Source of the DNA: Burkholderia sp. GAS332
Lineage (GTDB): Bacteria > Pseudomonadota > Gammaproteobacteria > Burkholderiales > Burkholderiaceae
NCBI GenBank assembly: GCA_900142905.1
Contig: FSRV01000001.1
Span: 2,790,001 to 2,854,000 of the forward strand
Length of the DNA: 64,000 nucleotides
Direction of reading: 5' to 3'
Shown here: in pieces, positions 36,643-44,067 of the stretch
Numbering within the stretch: the stretch's first letter is position 1
How the letters are laid out: every line of letters begins with the position of its first letter
Position numbers and translations under genes: made by a program
Notes under the pieces: model-generated
Database searches by the model: none
What the model was told of the DNA's origin: nothing
The model's input: only the letters and a program-made list of their open reading frames with translations

Positions 36643-37384
36643 ATCCGGCTTCTCGCAGCATTTCGGCTGCGATGCGTTCGCGCTGATCCGGCGCGATCGA
36701 GTCGGAGATATCGGCCACGCCGATCACACCCTTATGGTTGTGGTCGTGCACTTCCTTGAACATGCCCAGGTGCTTGCCGACGTTCACAAGCGCGTCGTCC
36801 TGCGAATGCAGCTTGACCTCAAGCCCTTCCTTGGTCTGCTTCACCCCGGCATACAGCGCACGCGCCGCCGGCGAAAGTTCTCTGGTGTCAGGAATGAACA
36901 CGTCGCCGATACCCTCACCGAAGCACTCCGGACAGTCAGGATTCGGGCGTTTGAGCTTGTTGTAGCCAATGCCTCCCAGTTCCTTGAAGACCGTCGGCTC
37001 GCGCTCTGCGTCCTTTTTAGACGCCTTCAGCTCGTCGGCTTCCCACTGCGCGAAATCGCGCTCATATTCAGCCACGGTCCGCTGATACTGGAAGTCCGCG
37101 CCGAAGCAGTGCCGGCAGCACAGGCGCCGGTACTGGATGACCTCGTTCGTGTCGGCGGTTGCGATGTTCCAGAGTCGGCGCAGCACATCGTCCGCTTCTA
37201 TCTCGAGTCGGCCGGCGCGCTCCTGCTTGAGCGCCGCGATCAGATCCTGAATCTCCGGCTTTGCCAGCAGCCGGCAGGCATTGGCGCGCGCACCCTTCTC
37301 CTTGTACCCAGCGCGCACGTACGCGGCGCCGCCATTCAGATCGACCAGGTACTCGTGCGCAAATCGAATCCACTGGTCATTCAC
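36626..37384 (-). CDS. terS: Terminase small subunit with zinc-ribbon insert
   Basis: A 252-residue protein. The N-terminal DNA-binding region has FAHEYLVDLNGGAAYVRAGY and ANACRLLAKPEIQDLI, the terminase_2 pattern. In the middle two Cys pairs (CCRHC and CPEC) form a probable zinc ribbon. The C-terminus REAGYEF follows a helical stretch. It lies upstream of and overlaps TerL. Confidence 0.82.
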   Translation of the reverse strand: MNDQWIRFAHEYLVDLNGGAAYVRAGYKEKGARANACRLLAKPEIQDLIAALKQERAGRLEIEADDVLRRLWNIATADTNEVIQYRRLCCRHCFGADFQYQRTVAEYERDFAQWEADELKASKKDAEREPTVFKELGGIGYNKLKRPNPDCPECFGEGIGDVFIPDTRELSPAARALYAGVKQTKEGLEVKLHSQDDALVNVGKHLGMFKEVHDHNHKGVIGVADISDSIAPDQRERIAAEMLREAGYEFDT

Positions 37385-37393
37385 AGCAGCACC

Positions 37394-37600
37394 TCAATGC
37401 ACGAACTTGACGGCCAGCACCCCGGCAACAATGCCCACCAACAGCGCGGAGGCGATGCGCGCACCGATGCAACACCGGCAGTCGGTGCCGAGTGTCAGCC
37501 AAGCGAATGCCCGACCGATGCGGCTGTCGTCGCGGTCGCAGGGGTTGAGACGCATCAGCGCTTCCTCGGCGGCGGTGGCGGCGGAAGCCGCTTCTTGCAT
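37394..37600 (-). CDS. Small membrane protein overlapping a micro-ORF
   Basis: A 68-residue protein with a C-terminal transmembrane segment (IASALLVGIVAGVLAVKFVH) and a Cys cluster (TDCRCC). It has no ribosome site of its own. Its ATG lies inside the start region of an 18-codon ORF in another frame that does have one, so it may depend on coupled translation. It lies directly upstream of TerS. Confidence 0.45.
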   Translation of the reverse strand: MQEAASAATAAEEALMRLNPCDRDDSRIGRAFAWLTLGTDCRCCIGARIASALLVGIVAGVLAVKFVH

Positions 37601-37611
37601 GGACAGCCCAT
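37555..37611 (-). CDS. Micro-ORF, Cys and polyproline peptide
   Basis: An 18-residue reading frame MGCPCKKRLPPPPPPRKR, preceded by AAGGAGAAGGAACGCT. The Shine-Dalgarno match and the charged, polyproline composition suggest it may be translated, possibly as a leader controlling the overlapping 68-residue gene. No homologue is claimed. Confidence 0.35.
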   Translation of the reverse strand: MGCPCKKRLPPPPPPRKR

Positions 37612-37676
37612 AGCGTTCCTTCTCCTGAATTGCAGACTGCGTGGACCAAGCGCGCGGCGGGGGACGCCTCGCATGC

Positions 37677-38045
37677 TCAGACGGTATGTGTGCCTTCGAC
37701 GCCGCGGCGCATGCGCTCGAGTGTGCGCTGCTGTAACCAGTGCTGCGCTTCCTCGATGTGCGTCAGCGCGCAGGCGTTGGCCTTGCACGTGAACGGGCCT
37801 TTCTGAAACGAGCGCAGGCGATCGGCGACGATCGCGAGTAGAACCTCATGCGTCAGTCCGTTGACACCAACCTCGGCGATCGGACCGTTTTGAAACTCAA
37901 TAAGCGCGCCTTCGTGCCCGCTCTGGCCTCGATAGCCGGAAACCTCGTAGAGGTGATTAGCCCCACCGCTACCGGGCTCGTCGATGACTTCGATCGTGAG
38001 CTGGTCATTGACAGGATTGACAACATGATCCGTGACTAGACGCAT
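37677..38045 (-). CDS. Acb2/Tad1-type hairpin protein, candidate anti-defence nucleotide sponge
   Basis: A 122-residue protein starting MRLVTDHVVNPVNDQLTIEV. An N-terminal beta part ends in EFQNGPIAEVGVNGLTHEVL, followed by a helical hairpin with FQKGPFTCKANACALTHIEE and then WLQQRTLERMRRGVEGTHT. The Asn after FTCK, the Arg of RT and the R-R-G-V-E-G-T end are the features I associate with the Acb2/Tad1 hairpin family, whose members bind cyclic nucleotide signals of CBASS or Thoeris defence. GGAG lies six bases upstream of ATG 38045, and an intrinsic terminator precedes the gene. The assignment is from pattern memory, not a search. Confidence 0.65.
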   Translation of the reverse strand: MRLVTDHVVNPVNDQLTIEVIDEPGSGGANHLYEVSGYRGQSGHEGALIEFQNGPIAEVGVNGLTHEVLLAIVADRLRSFQKGPFTCKANACALTHIEEAQHWLQQRTLERMRRGVEGTHTV

Positions 38046-38059
38046 AGGAGACTCCAATG

Positions 38060-38093
38060 AAAAACGCCCAGCGGCGCGAGCCTGCTGGGCGTT
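38060..38093 (-). terminator. Intrinsic terminator before the Acb2/Tad1-like gene
   Basis: Leftward, AACGCCCAGC/GCTGGGCGTT arms (38063-38072 with 38084-38093) end in a run of five T. It lies between the 73-residue gene and the hairpin-protein gene. Confidence 0.8.
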
Positions 38094-38129
38094 CGTTTAC
38101 AACCTTGTGGCGCCGACTACACTCGAGCA

Positions 38130-38351
38130 CTACCCTTTGATTGTGATAGTCCGTCCAACGGCGCCATTAGCACCAGAGTACGGCTCGACATCGCCAACGT
38201 TGAAAGTCCGCTTCTGGCGCCCCTTCTGGCGCTCGCATTGAATCGAGATTGCCGCACCGCCTTGCTCTGGCGACGCATGCGTCACTTTGACGATCTTCCA
38301 GACCAACTGAGTCGCTTTCTCCCGCACTGACCGACCGACTTCGAAACTCAT
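38130..38351 (-). CDS. Small phage protein, first late gene
   Basis: A 73-residue protein, MSFEVGRSVREKATQLVWKI at the start, then a beta-barrel-like QCERQKGRQKRTFNVGDVEP. It resembles small single-domain proteins common at the start of phage late operons, but no family was recognised. It is the first gene after the intergenic region at 38352-38838. Confidence 0.55.
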   Translation of the reverse strand: MSFEVGRSVREKATQLVWKIVKVTHASPEQGGAAISIQCERQKGRQKRTFNVGDVEPYSGANGAVGRTITIKG

Positions 38352-38838
38352 CTGTGTCCCCCCGTTTGAAAATCGAGGCAATAGATGCGGACCGAAAGCA
38401 CAGGTTTCAAGCGCCAGAAACGACAAAGCCCGCTCATCGGCGGGCTTTGGACGCAACTGTGGCGCTGCAATAGGGGCTATTTTCGTTGCCAAACGACGAA
38501 AGGTCAAGGTCTACACGAACAAAGGACCTCGGACACGTCCCACCCTACTCCTAGTCCGTACGGCAGATCCTTCTGAGTTGAGTCTCCATCTTCCTTACCC
38601 TGCATCCTCACGACATCATACCTTCTGACGCCGAGATTTATGCTTTTGGGATTTAGAAGCGGCTGCTCTCGGAAGCTTTAAAGTAGGTCCCTCGGGTGCC
38701 CCAGGCTACTCCGACACTCGGGCAAAGCTTCCCTCAGCGATCAAAATGGCTTTCATAATGGCCTCCCAATGTGAGAATGCGATTCTTCCGGCTAGATTGA
38801 CCGAGCCCAAACGGGCAAGCGCAGTATAACAAAGCGCC
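38352..38838 (-). promoter_or_regulatory. Intergenic region, probable late promoter and early terminator
   Basis: About 490 bases between the HTH regulator gene and the first late gene. It has a strong hairpin AAAGCCCGC/GCGGGCTTT at 38425-38448 followed leftward by GTCGTTTCT, which resembles a terminator close to a late promoter (tR'-like). A 16-codon reading frame with a very good ribosome site lies at 38706-38756. I cannot assign the promoter hexamers with confidence. By position this is where a Q-like protein would act. Confidence 0.55.
38706..38756 (-). CDS. Possible leader micro-ORF
   Basis: ATG at 38756 begins MKAILIAEGSFARVSE and stops at 38706. GGGAGG lies five bases upstream, stronger than at many real genes here. 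It has no company in its frame and could be a leader peptide in the late control region or chance. Confidence 0.3.
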   Translation of the reverse strand: MKAILIAEGSFARVSE

Positions 38839-39432
38839 TCAAGCGGCCTGGGCGTCGCCGACGAGCCCAGCCTCTCGCAAAACCTCGTCAGCGCGCCGCA
38901 GCGCCTTGTCCAACTCCCCCGCCTGGTGTCGCGTCCCGGCGAGCGCCGCCTCAATGATGCCGGCATGCTTGGCGACAGTCTGCGGGTGGACACCGAACTG
39001 TTTGCCCAGTGCGGCGTATTCCGCACGCGTCCGCGTCAGGGCGTTGCGCACCAGCTCGCGCCGGAGCCGCATGTTGCTCACGCAGCCGGCGAGCAGCGCG
39101 GCAATGTGGTAATCCGCCAGCCACTCGATGATCCGCTCGCGGGCGTTGTTGGGCGTGTGCCTCGAGCAACATGGGCGCCCGCATGAGCATGGGAAATCCG
39201 GCGGCGAGTATCGGACGAACAGCACCGCCTGCTGCAACAGCGGCAGCTTCTCGATCTCCGCGCCCACGAACCCCGCCTGTCCGGCGCCGTCGATACCACT
39301 CAGTCCGCGACCCGAGCCCGGCGGCCCGTACATTCGCGCCATCAGTGACTTGCCGTACTGCTGCGAATTGAACGAATAGGTGTAGCGCAGCGCATGCACC
39401 GCGTCGTTGAAAATCGGTTCCATCATTTGCAC
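38839..39432 (-). CDS. Zinc-cluster/HTH regulator, Q-like late activator candidate
   Basis: A 197-residue protein starting MQMMEPIFNDAVHALRYTYS. A Cys cluster (CSCGRPCCS near residue 82-90) is followed by a C-terminal HTH (EYAALGKQFGVHPQTVAKHA). Related phage proteins with FNDAxHALRxAY starts are often annotated as DNA-binding or antitermination-type proteins. It is the last leftward early gene, just upstream of the late operon, the position of Q in lambdoid phages, and the late operon has several terminators. The role is inferred. Confidence 0.6.
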   Translation of the reverse strand: MQMMEPIFNDAVHALRYTYSFNSQQYGKSLMARMYGPPGSGRGLSGIDGAGQAGFVGAEIEKLPLLQQAVLFVRYSPPDFPCSCGRPCCSRHTPNNARERIIEWLADYHIAALLAGCVSNMRLRRELVRNALTRTRAEYAALGKQFGVHPQTVAKHAGIIEAALAGTRHQAGELDKALRRADEVLREAGLVGDAQAA

Positions 39433-39444
39433 TCCTGTAAGTCC

Positions 39445-39783
39445 TCACCTATCCGCCAGAAGGCGTTTCACCGCGGCGATCGCCGTCCCGTCGTTGACCA
39501 TCTTCCCGGTCACCCGTACTACCTGCCACCCGTCGATGGCAGCGGCAAGATACTTGCGCGCGTCCTGCTCGAACCCGGCGCCGCGCGTATGTCGGCCGCC
39601 AGAATGGATCCCGCCTTCGCATTCGACGGCGAGTCGGAGATCCGGCCATGCGAAGTCAAACCGCCACCGGCGGCCGTCGGCGAAAGCGAACTCGCGCTCG
39701 GGCGTCGGCAGCTTTTCGGCTCGCACGTGCAGCGCGAACGTTTCCTCGATCGCGCTCGGCGGCGCTGGTATCCGGGACGCCAT
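39445..39783 (-). CDS. Vsr/DUF559-like PD-(D/E)xK endonuclease
   Basis: A 112-residue protein. The core reads FAFADGRRWRFDFAWPDLRL, then AVECEGGIHSGGRHTRGAGF and KYLAAAIDGWQVVRVTG: a strand with Asp, a V-E-C-E-G-G strand and an alternating helix/strand as in very-short-patch-repair-like nucleases. Phage copies may process recombination or replication intermediates. It is coupled to the coiled-coil gene upstream (TAATG). Confidence 0.7.
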   Translation of the reverse strand: MASRIPAPPSAIEETFALHVRAEKLPTPEREFAFADGRRWRFDFAWPDLRLAVECEGGIHSGGRHTRGAGFEQDARKYLAAAIDGWQVVRVTGKMVNDGTAIAAVKRLLADR

Positions 39784-39980
39784 TACGCACCAACCACCAC
39801 GTCGAACTGCGCGATCAGGACGTCGCGCTCCTCGACGGCACGAGCCAGTTGCGCGCGAAGCGTTTGAATCTCGGCGGCCGGCGCGGCTGGCGCGATCGGC
39901 GCCGACAGCTTGAGCGCGGCGTGGCGCGCACGGATCGCGGCGCCGCCCACGTCGACGAAGCGTTTCACGATGTCAGTCAT
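39783..39980 (-). CDS. Small coiled-coil protein
   Basis: A 65-residue protein starting MTDIVKRFVDVGGAAIRARH with a C-terminal coiled coil (EIQTLRAQLARAVEERDVLI). Its stop overlaps the start of the nuclease-like gene and its start overlaps the 193-residue gene. No function can be assigned. Confidence 0.5.
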   Translation of the reverse strand: MTDIVKRFVDVGGAAIRARHAALKLSAPIAPAAPAAEIQTLRAQLARAVEERDVLIAQFDVVVGA

Positions 39981-40558
39981 GGCTGCAAGGGATGACGGTA
40001 AAGCGCTCCGACATATCCCCACTGAGGATTTGCTTCGGCCCAGCCATTTTCGTACTGCCATACATCGATGCATGTCAGCCGACCAGTTTCCATGTGCTGG
40101 TACTCGTACGCCACCGCTCCCTGCATACCCACAGGGGGCGCGTCGTCGCGAAGAATTGAGCCAGTCAGCTCCTTGCGTTTCAGGTAGCCCAACGCTTCTT
40201 CGCTGAGAGCGTTGTCAGGCTTGGCCAAGCGCAGGGAACGGGCGAGACGCGAAACGAGCATCCGCAAGTCGTCCACTGTTCCGGCGTCCGCAGGGACCTC
40301 CGCGTGCTGAGGCGATCCGGTCTGCGCTTCGAGTTCGGTTATGCGGGCGCGAAGCGTGCGAATCTTAGCGGCAGCGGCGTCAACAATTGCGCGCGCGCCT
40401 TTCAGAGCCTCGGAGCGCGTATTGTTCACTGCTTCGAGTTCGGCTATGCGGGTGTTCGCGGCTTCGAGTGCGTCGGCCCCGTCGAGCGGGAGTGAATCAT
40501 CCAGCTTCATCGCGAGCACGCGTAGGCCCTTGATTAAGTCTCGGTGCTGATCAGGCAT
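39977..40558 (-). CDS. Coiled-coil phage protein of unknown function
   Basis: A 193-residue protein starting MPDQHRDLIKGLRVLAMKLD. Coiled coil at about 30-85 (ANTRIAELEAVNNTRSEALK), followed by a small C-terminal domain with WQYENGWAEANPQWGYVGAL and YRHPLQP. That last module resembles the DUF551-type 'Lyr' tail found in small phage proteins, but it is not exact. AGGAG lies six bases upstream of ATG 40558. Confidence 0.6.
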   Translation of the reverse strand: MPDQHRDLIKGLRVLAMKLDDSLPLDGADALEAANTRIAELEAVNNTRSEALKGARAIVDAAAAKIRTLRARITELEAQTGSPQHAEVPADAGTVDDLRMLVSRLARSLRLAKPDNALSEEALGYLKRKELTGSILRDDAPPVGMQGAVAYEYQHMETGRLTCIDVWQYENGWAEANPQWGYVGALYRHPLQP

Positions 40559-40628
40559 CGTCGCTCCTGGGTCGAGGTTGTTAGTTGGGGCGGCCATGCT
40601 AGGATTCCTTCGACAACGGGGTTGAGAC

Positions 40629-41273
40629 ATGAAAAGAAGCAATACCGAATACGCCGGCAACGGAATCAAAACGACCTTGATGACAATCGGCGGGTTTGTC
40701 CTCGGCGCGATCCTTGCCGCTGCATTCACTCATATCCCGGGGAGCCCGTCCGACTGGGCGTCTTGGACGCAGGCAATCGTCACGGTCCTTGCAATCATCG
40801 GCGCGATCTGGACAGCGTTTTATCAAGTGCAACAGGAACGAAAGCGAGAGGCAGAGCGCCAACGCGAACATGACTTGCGCGTTTATCACCTGTTGCAGTC
40901 GATCGTCCTTAGGCTTTGCAGTTCGCTCCAACTGACGGCGCGCAGATTGGCCGACCCTCAACAGGGTGACACTCCCCCTAATCGGGTAAAGCGGCGCGAC
41001 GAACTGAAGCAGATTCAAACAGCTGTCAACGAACTGCCGGTCCACGCTTTGCCCGATTTCGACGCTGTCGAAGCGCTTCTGGATACCCGCGTGCTGGTCG
41101 ACGAAGTGGTGGAGCACGCCACTAAGGCGGCGGTAAGTGGCGGTTTTTTTGGTGGCAGCGAGGAGCACGCCGAGCCGTGGAAAGACTTTTACGCGCGAGC
41201 CAACACAATTCACGAAGATCTCGGCACTGCCGCACGTTGGCTGCGCTCCGGCGTCGATCGTTACGCCGCCTAG
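40629..41273 (+). CDS. Two-TM membrane protein with coiled coil, inserted against the operon
   Basis: A 214-residue protein with two N-terminal transmembrane helices (TTLMTIGGFVLGAILAAAF and AIVTVLAIIGAIWTAFYQV), then a charged helical cytoplasmic part (QQERKREAERQREHDLRVYH). It is rightward in a leftward operon, with its own 70-base divergent promoter gap, so it is likely expressed separately, perhaps in the lysogen. The layout resembles phage exclusion or abortive-infection membrane proteins. No family was recognised. Confidence 0.7.
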   Translation: MKRSNTEYAGNGIKTTLMTIGGFVLGAILAAAFTHIPGSPSDWASWTQAIVTVLAIIGAIWTAFYQVQQERKREAERQREHDLRVYHLLQSIVLRLCSSLQLTARRLADPQQGDTPPNRVKRRDELKQIQTAVNELPVHALPDFDAVEALLDTRVLVDEVVEHATKAAVSGGFFGGSEEHAEPWKDFYARANTIHEDLGTAARWLRSGVDRYAA

Positions 41274-41336
41274 CGGCGCGCCTCCTCGTGCACTCTGCTG
41301 TCTGGAACCGTTCAAGAATTTTCTCCTGCAGCGCTA

Positions 41337-41606
41337 TCAATTGCTATCCGCCGCCGGCGGCTCGCTGTCCCACCACGGATCCTCGACCGGCGGCCGCGTA
41401 GGCACAGGAACCGGGGCTGGACGGCTTTGCCGCGACGGTGCCGCGACGACCGGGACCGCCGGCGCACACGGCTGCCGCCCTTCCGGAAACACCAGCCCAA
41501 GCGCCTCGTACGCGACGCGATAGACGTTTGTCGGCTTTATAGGCTTGCCCTTCTCGTACTCATCTACGAGCTTGTGCGCCCACGCTTTCGATCCTGGGTT
41601 CGTCAT
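41337..41606 (-). CDS. Unknown phage protein
   Basis: An 89-residue protein starting MTNPGSKAWAHKLVDEYEKG, with a helical first half and a Pro-rich disordered tail (PVPVPTRPPVEDPWWDSEPP). Its start overlaps the end of the DUF1376 gene (ATGA), so it is part of that replication operon. Confidence 0.6.
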   Translation of the reverse strand: MTNPGSKAWAHKLVDEYEKGKPIKPTNVYRVAYEALGLVFPEGRQPCAPAVPVVAAPSRQSRPAPVPVPTRPPVEDPWWDSEPPAADSN

Positions 41607-42691
41607 GCCGCGCGCTCCTGCTTGTGTTCGCCCCGCTTCTGCTCAATGCGTGCAAGGCACTCGTCCTTGCTCCAGCTCGGAGAAAGTTCGAATCCGAGGC
41701 GCTTCGCCTCGTCGCACAGTTGCACGTCCGTCATGCCGCGTAACGGCGTCGGCGAGGCTCGTGGTGGAGCGTTCACCTTCAGGACGAACGCGTCGAGAAA
41801 TCCCGCGTTGATCGCAGTCGCGTCGCTTTGAGCGTCACGTTCTGCGACGGCAAGGTCATAGGCGCGTCTCAGTTGCGGACCCGTCACACCCTTTGCGACC
41901 CACGCCTGCAGCTTCGGGTGGTCAGCATCGAACCGCGGCTTCTTCCCGCGATCGAGCTCCCACCGCGTGAGCGATGTGGACATTGCATCCACAGAAAGCG
42001 ACGACGACTCGGGCGTCTCACCTGCGACACCGTTCGAGTTATCCACAGGCGCCTTAGGCTTATGAGTCTCTACGTCGTCGTTTACAGCGACGTTTACCGT
42101 CCCATCTCGTCGTCGTATCGTATTAGCCGTTGCAGGTGACGTCTCAGGCGTCTCAGATGCGCCACCTGTTACGTCACTTGCGACGTCACCTGTTACTGGT
42201 AGCGTCTCAATGAGACGGGCCAGTTCGCTCGTCTTGGTGTCGTACTTGGGCACGATGCCGTGCGCGCGGAGTTGCTCGAACATCGCTGCCCGGTGCTCGC
42301 GATGGCGCTGCTGGCGTGTCTGCCTGACCTCGTCGCTTTCCTCGCGCACCTCAACGAATCCCATCGCCTCGAGCGCTTTCTCAGCGACTACCGAGTGGTA
42401 TAGCCGACCATCAGAGCACTTGATCCAGCCGCGCAACGCAACGGCTTTCACCCGTTTCCACTTCCTTCCGGCGCCGGAAAGGTGCGCGAGAATGCAATCG
42501 TCGTCAGGCAGACTTCCGGCCGGCAACTGACTCCACGACTTTCCAATCAGGGAAAACGCCGCCTTGAACTCGTCGCCGGTCGCCAGCGCGAACAGATCGC
42601 TGTCGAGCATCCGCGAGATATCGAGGCGCATCCAGGACAGGTTTCGAAGGTTGCAGTCCGCCGGCGTCAGCGGGTCCGGTAGTTCTGTCAT
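41603..42691 (-). CDS. DUF1376-type replication protein
   Basis: A 362-residue protein. Residues about 1-105 have LRNLSWMRLDISRMLDSDLF, LIGKSWSQLPAGSLPDDDCI and LAHLSGAGRKWKRV, the DUF1376 pattern found in YdaU-like phage replication proteins. The middle is Ser/Thr-rich. The C-terminal part, starting TRWELDRGKKPRFDADHPKL, resembles the DnaT-like domain that helps load helicase. It is coupled to the PAPS-reductase-like gene upstream (ATGA). No DnaC or helicase partner is seen in the window. Confidence 0.7.
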   Translation of the reverse strand: MTELPDPLTPADCNLRNLSWMRLDISRMLDSDLFALATGDEFKAAFSLIGKSWSQLPAGSLPDDDCILAHLSGAGRKWKRVKAVALRGWIKCSDGRLYHSVVAEKALEAMGFVEVREESDEVRQTRQQRHREHRAAMFEQLRAHGIVPKYDTKTSELARLIETLPVTGDVASDVTGGASETPETSPATANTIRRRDGTVNVAVNDDVETHKPKAPVDNSNGVAGETPESSSLSVDAMSTSLTRWELDRGKKPRFDADHPKLQAWVAKGVTGPQLRRAYDLAVAERDAQSDATAINAGFLDAFVLKVNAPPRASPTPLRGMTDVQLCDEAKRLGFELSPSWSKDECLARIEQKRGEHKQERAA

Positions 42692-43665
42692 TCGCAAAGT
42701 CCATACGCCGAAGCGCACGCCGTCGCGGGCGTGACATCAGCAAGTAAGTCGTATTGCCGGCCGCCGCGGGTCGTTTTGGCCCACTCAATCACCTGCCAGA
42801 TGTGCGACGACGCGCCGGTGTGGCCGCCGAGATCACCCATGTGCATGAAGGTGACTGGAGATTGCGGGCGACAGACGGACGTGACGAGTCGCTCCCAGTC
42901 GGCGATCCGTTCAATGTGTTCAGGGAATCGCCGAGCGATCTCGCGCAATTCAGATTTCGACGCGTTGATGCAGGGCATGCACCCGACGCGTGACATGCCC
43001 TGCAGGTAGAGTGGGTTCGGTTTGATCCCGGCAGCCGCGTGGGCTTCAAACACGTCAGCTGCACACCAGCGAAGAATCGGCCGGTGGACGGAATAAAACC
43101 CACCGCGGCACTCGTAGGAAGGCAGCCAGCGCCGCGACTCGCTTTCGTCAGCGCGCACCCCCTGCCATGACTCAACCGCAAAACCGTCGTCGATCAGCGC
43201 GAGCTGATGCTCGGTAATTGGGTTGCGTTTCAGGTACTCGGTACAGTACTGCCGCTTGCGCGATGGAAATCCGCCCTTCAGCATGCACACGTCGAGGTAC
43301 GGATTGCCGGTCGGATGCAGCAACTCTAGTGCCCGCGCCGCCGCCTCTGCCGTCCATGCATACTGAAACTGCCGTCGGCCGTAGATCGCCGACTCCGGCT
43401 CGCCGGCAGCAATCCGTGCGAGATTGGCGCGCTTCGTGGCGAACTCGTCTTCGAACGAAGCCCGCACGACGTCGACCGTGATGCCGAGCACGCGCGGCAG
43501 GTAGTCAAGCGCGTACTCATAGGTGATCTCGTGCTCATTGCCCGTGTCGGCAAACACGAACCGGCAATTCTCTCGACCATGCAACTCGATAGCGACGAGC
43601 GCCGTGGCCGTGCTGTCCTTGCCTCCGGAGAGCGAAACAACATGAAGCAATGGGCGAACGCTCAT
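42688..43665 (-). CDS. PAPS-reductase-like PP-loop protein
   Basis: A 325-residue protein with the PP-loop SLSGGKDSTATALVAIEL near residue 11, adenylation-type strands (FVFADTGNEHEITYEY), a YCTEYLKRNP motif and a Cys pair GCMPCINASKSEL. Phage members of this adenylyl-transferring family are linked to DNA or tRNA modification or sulfur transfer. The DndC phosphorothioation protein belongs to the same superfamily. A transglycosylase-like gene lies nearby in the same operon. Function here is unproven. Confidence 0.8.
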   Translation of the reverse strand: MSVRPLLHVVSLSGGKDSTATALVAIELHGRENCRFVFADTGNEHEITYEYALDYLPRVLGITVDVVRASFEDEFATKRANLARIAAGEPESAIYGRRQFQYAWTAEAAARALELLHPTGNPYLDVCMLKGGFPSRKRQYCTEYLKRNPITEHQLALIDDGFAVESWQGVRADESESRRWLPSYECRGGFYSVHRPILRWCAADVFEAHAAAGIKPNPLYLQGMSRVGCMPCINASKSELREIARRFPEHIERIADWERLVTSVCRPQSPVTFMHMGDLGGHTGASSHIWQVIEWAKTTRGGRQYDLLADVTPATACASAYGLCE

Positions 43666-43760
43666 GCCGTCACCCGCTGCAATGTGCGCTCGTGCGCGAA
43701 GTTGTCGACGGTAAGTTCGCTGCCGCGATTCAGCGGCAGAGTGAATGTGTCCTCCTTCAC
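43662..43760 (-). CDS. Small peptide gene coupled to the PP-loop gene
   Basis: A GTG at 43760, after GAGGGGG, opens a 32-codon frame VKEDTFTLPLNRGSELTVDN with the stop overlapping the ATG of the PP-loop gene (ATGA). The overlap is the main evidence. The product has no recognised domain and could be a leader peptide. Confidence 0.45.
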   Translation of the reverse strand: MKEDTFTLPLNRGSELTVDNFAHERTLQRVTA

Positions 43761-43829
43761 GCCCGCCCCCTCAAGTCGAGCGAGCCAACTGCCGTAAACC
43801 AGTTCAGTCTAACTTCACGGAGACACGCC

Positions 43830-44063
43830 ATGCGCACGATTCGCACGATTGCCGCCATCATCGTTGCTACCGTCAGCTTCGAAGGGATTTCGACCGGGTT
43901 CACGGTCGCCCGGGCACTGTGGGAGGCACACGAAAAGATCGAGGCCGGGAAAGCCGCCAAGCGTGATATGGATACAGCATTCGGCGCTTGCGGAGCGAAC
44001 GAGAGCGATAAATGCGAGCGCGCCAGCCTGCAGTTAGTCCGCGACGGCATGAAGGCCGAATAG
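43830..44063 (+). CDS. Small exported or membrane-anchored protein
   Basis: A 77-residue protein with an N-terminal hydrophobic segment (MRTIRTIAAIIVATVSFEGI) and a charged C-terminal part containing a Cys pair (GACGANESDKCERA). GGAG lies eight bases upstream. It is rightward within a leftward operon and stops four bases before the convergent end of the transglycosylase-like gene, consistent with an independent moron. Confidence 0.55.
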   Translation: MRTIRTIAAIIVATVSFEGISTGFTVARALWEAHEKIEAGKAAKRDMDTAFGACGANESDKCERASLQLVRDGMKAE

Positions 44064-44067
44064 GGCA

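Noticed and set aside
43757..44067. Extension of the transglycosylase-like frame to 43757
   Set aside because: It would overlap the rightward gene at 43830-44063 entirely, and the family-like C-terminal helix lies in the other frame ending at 44068.
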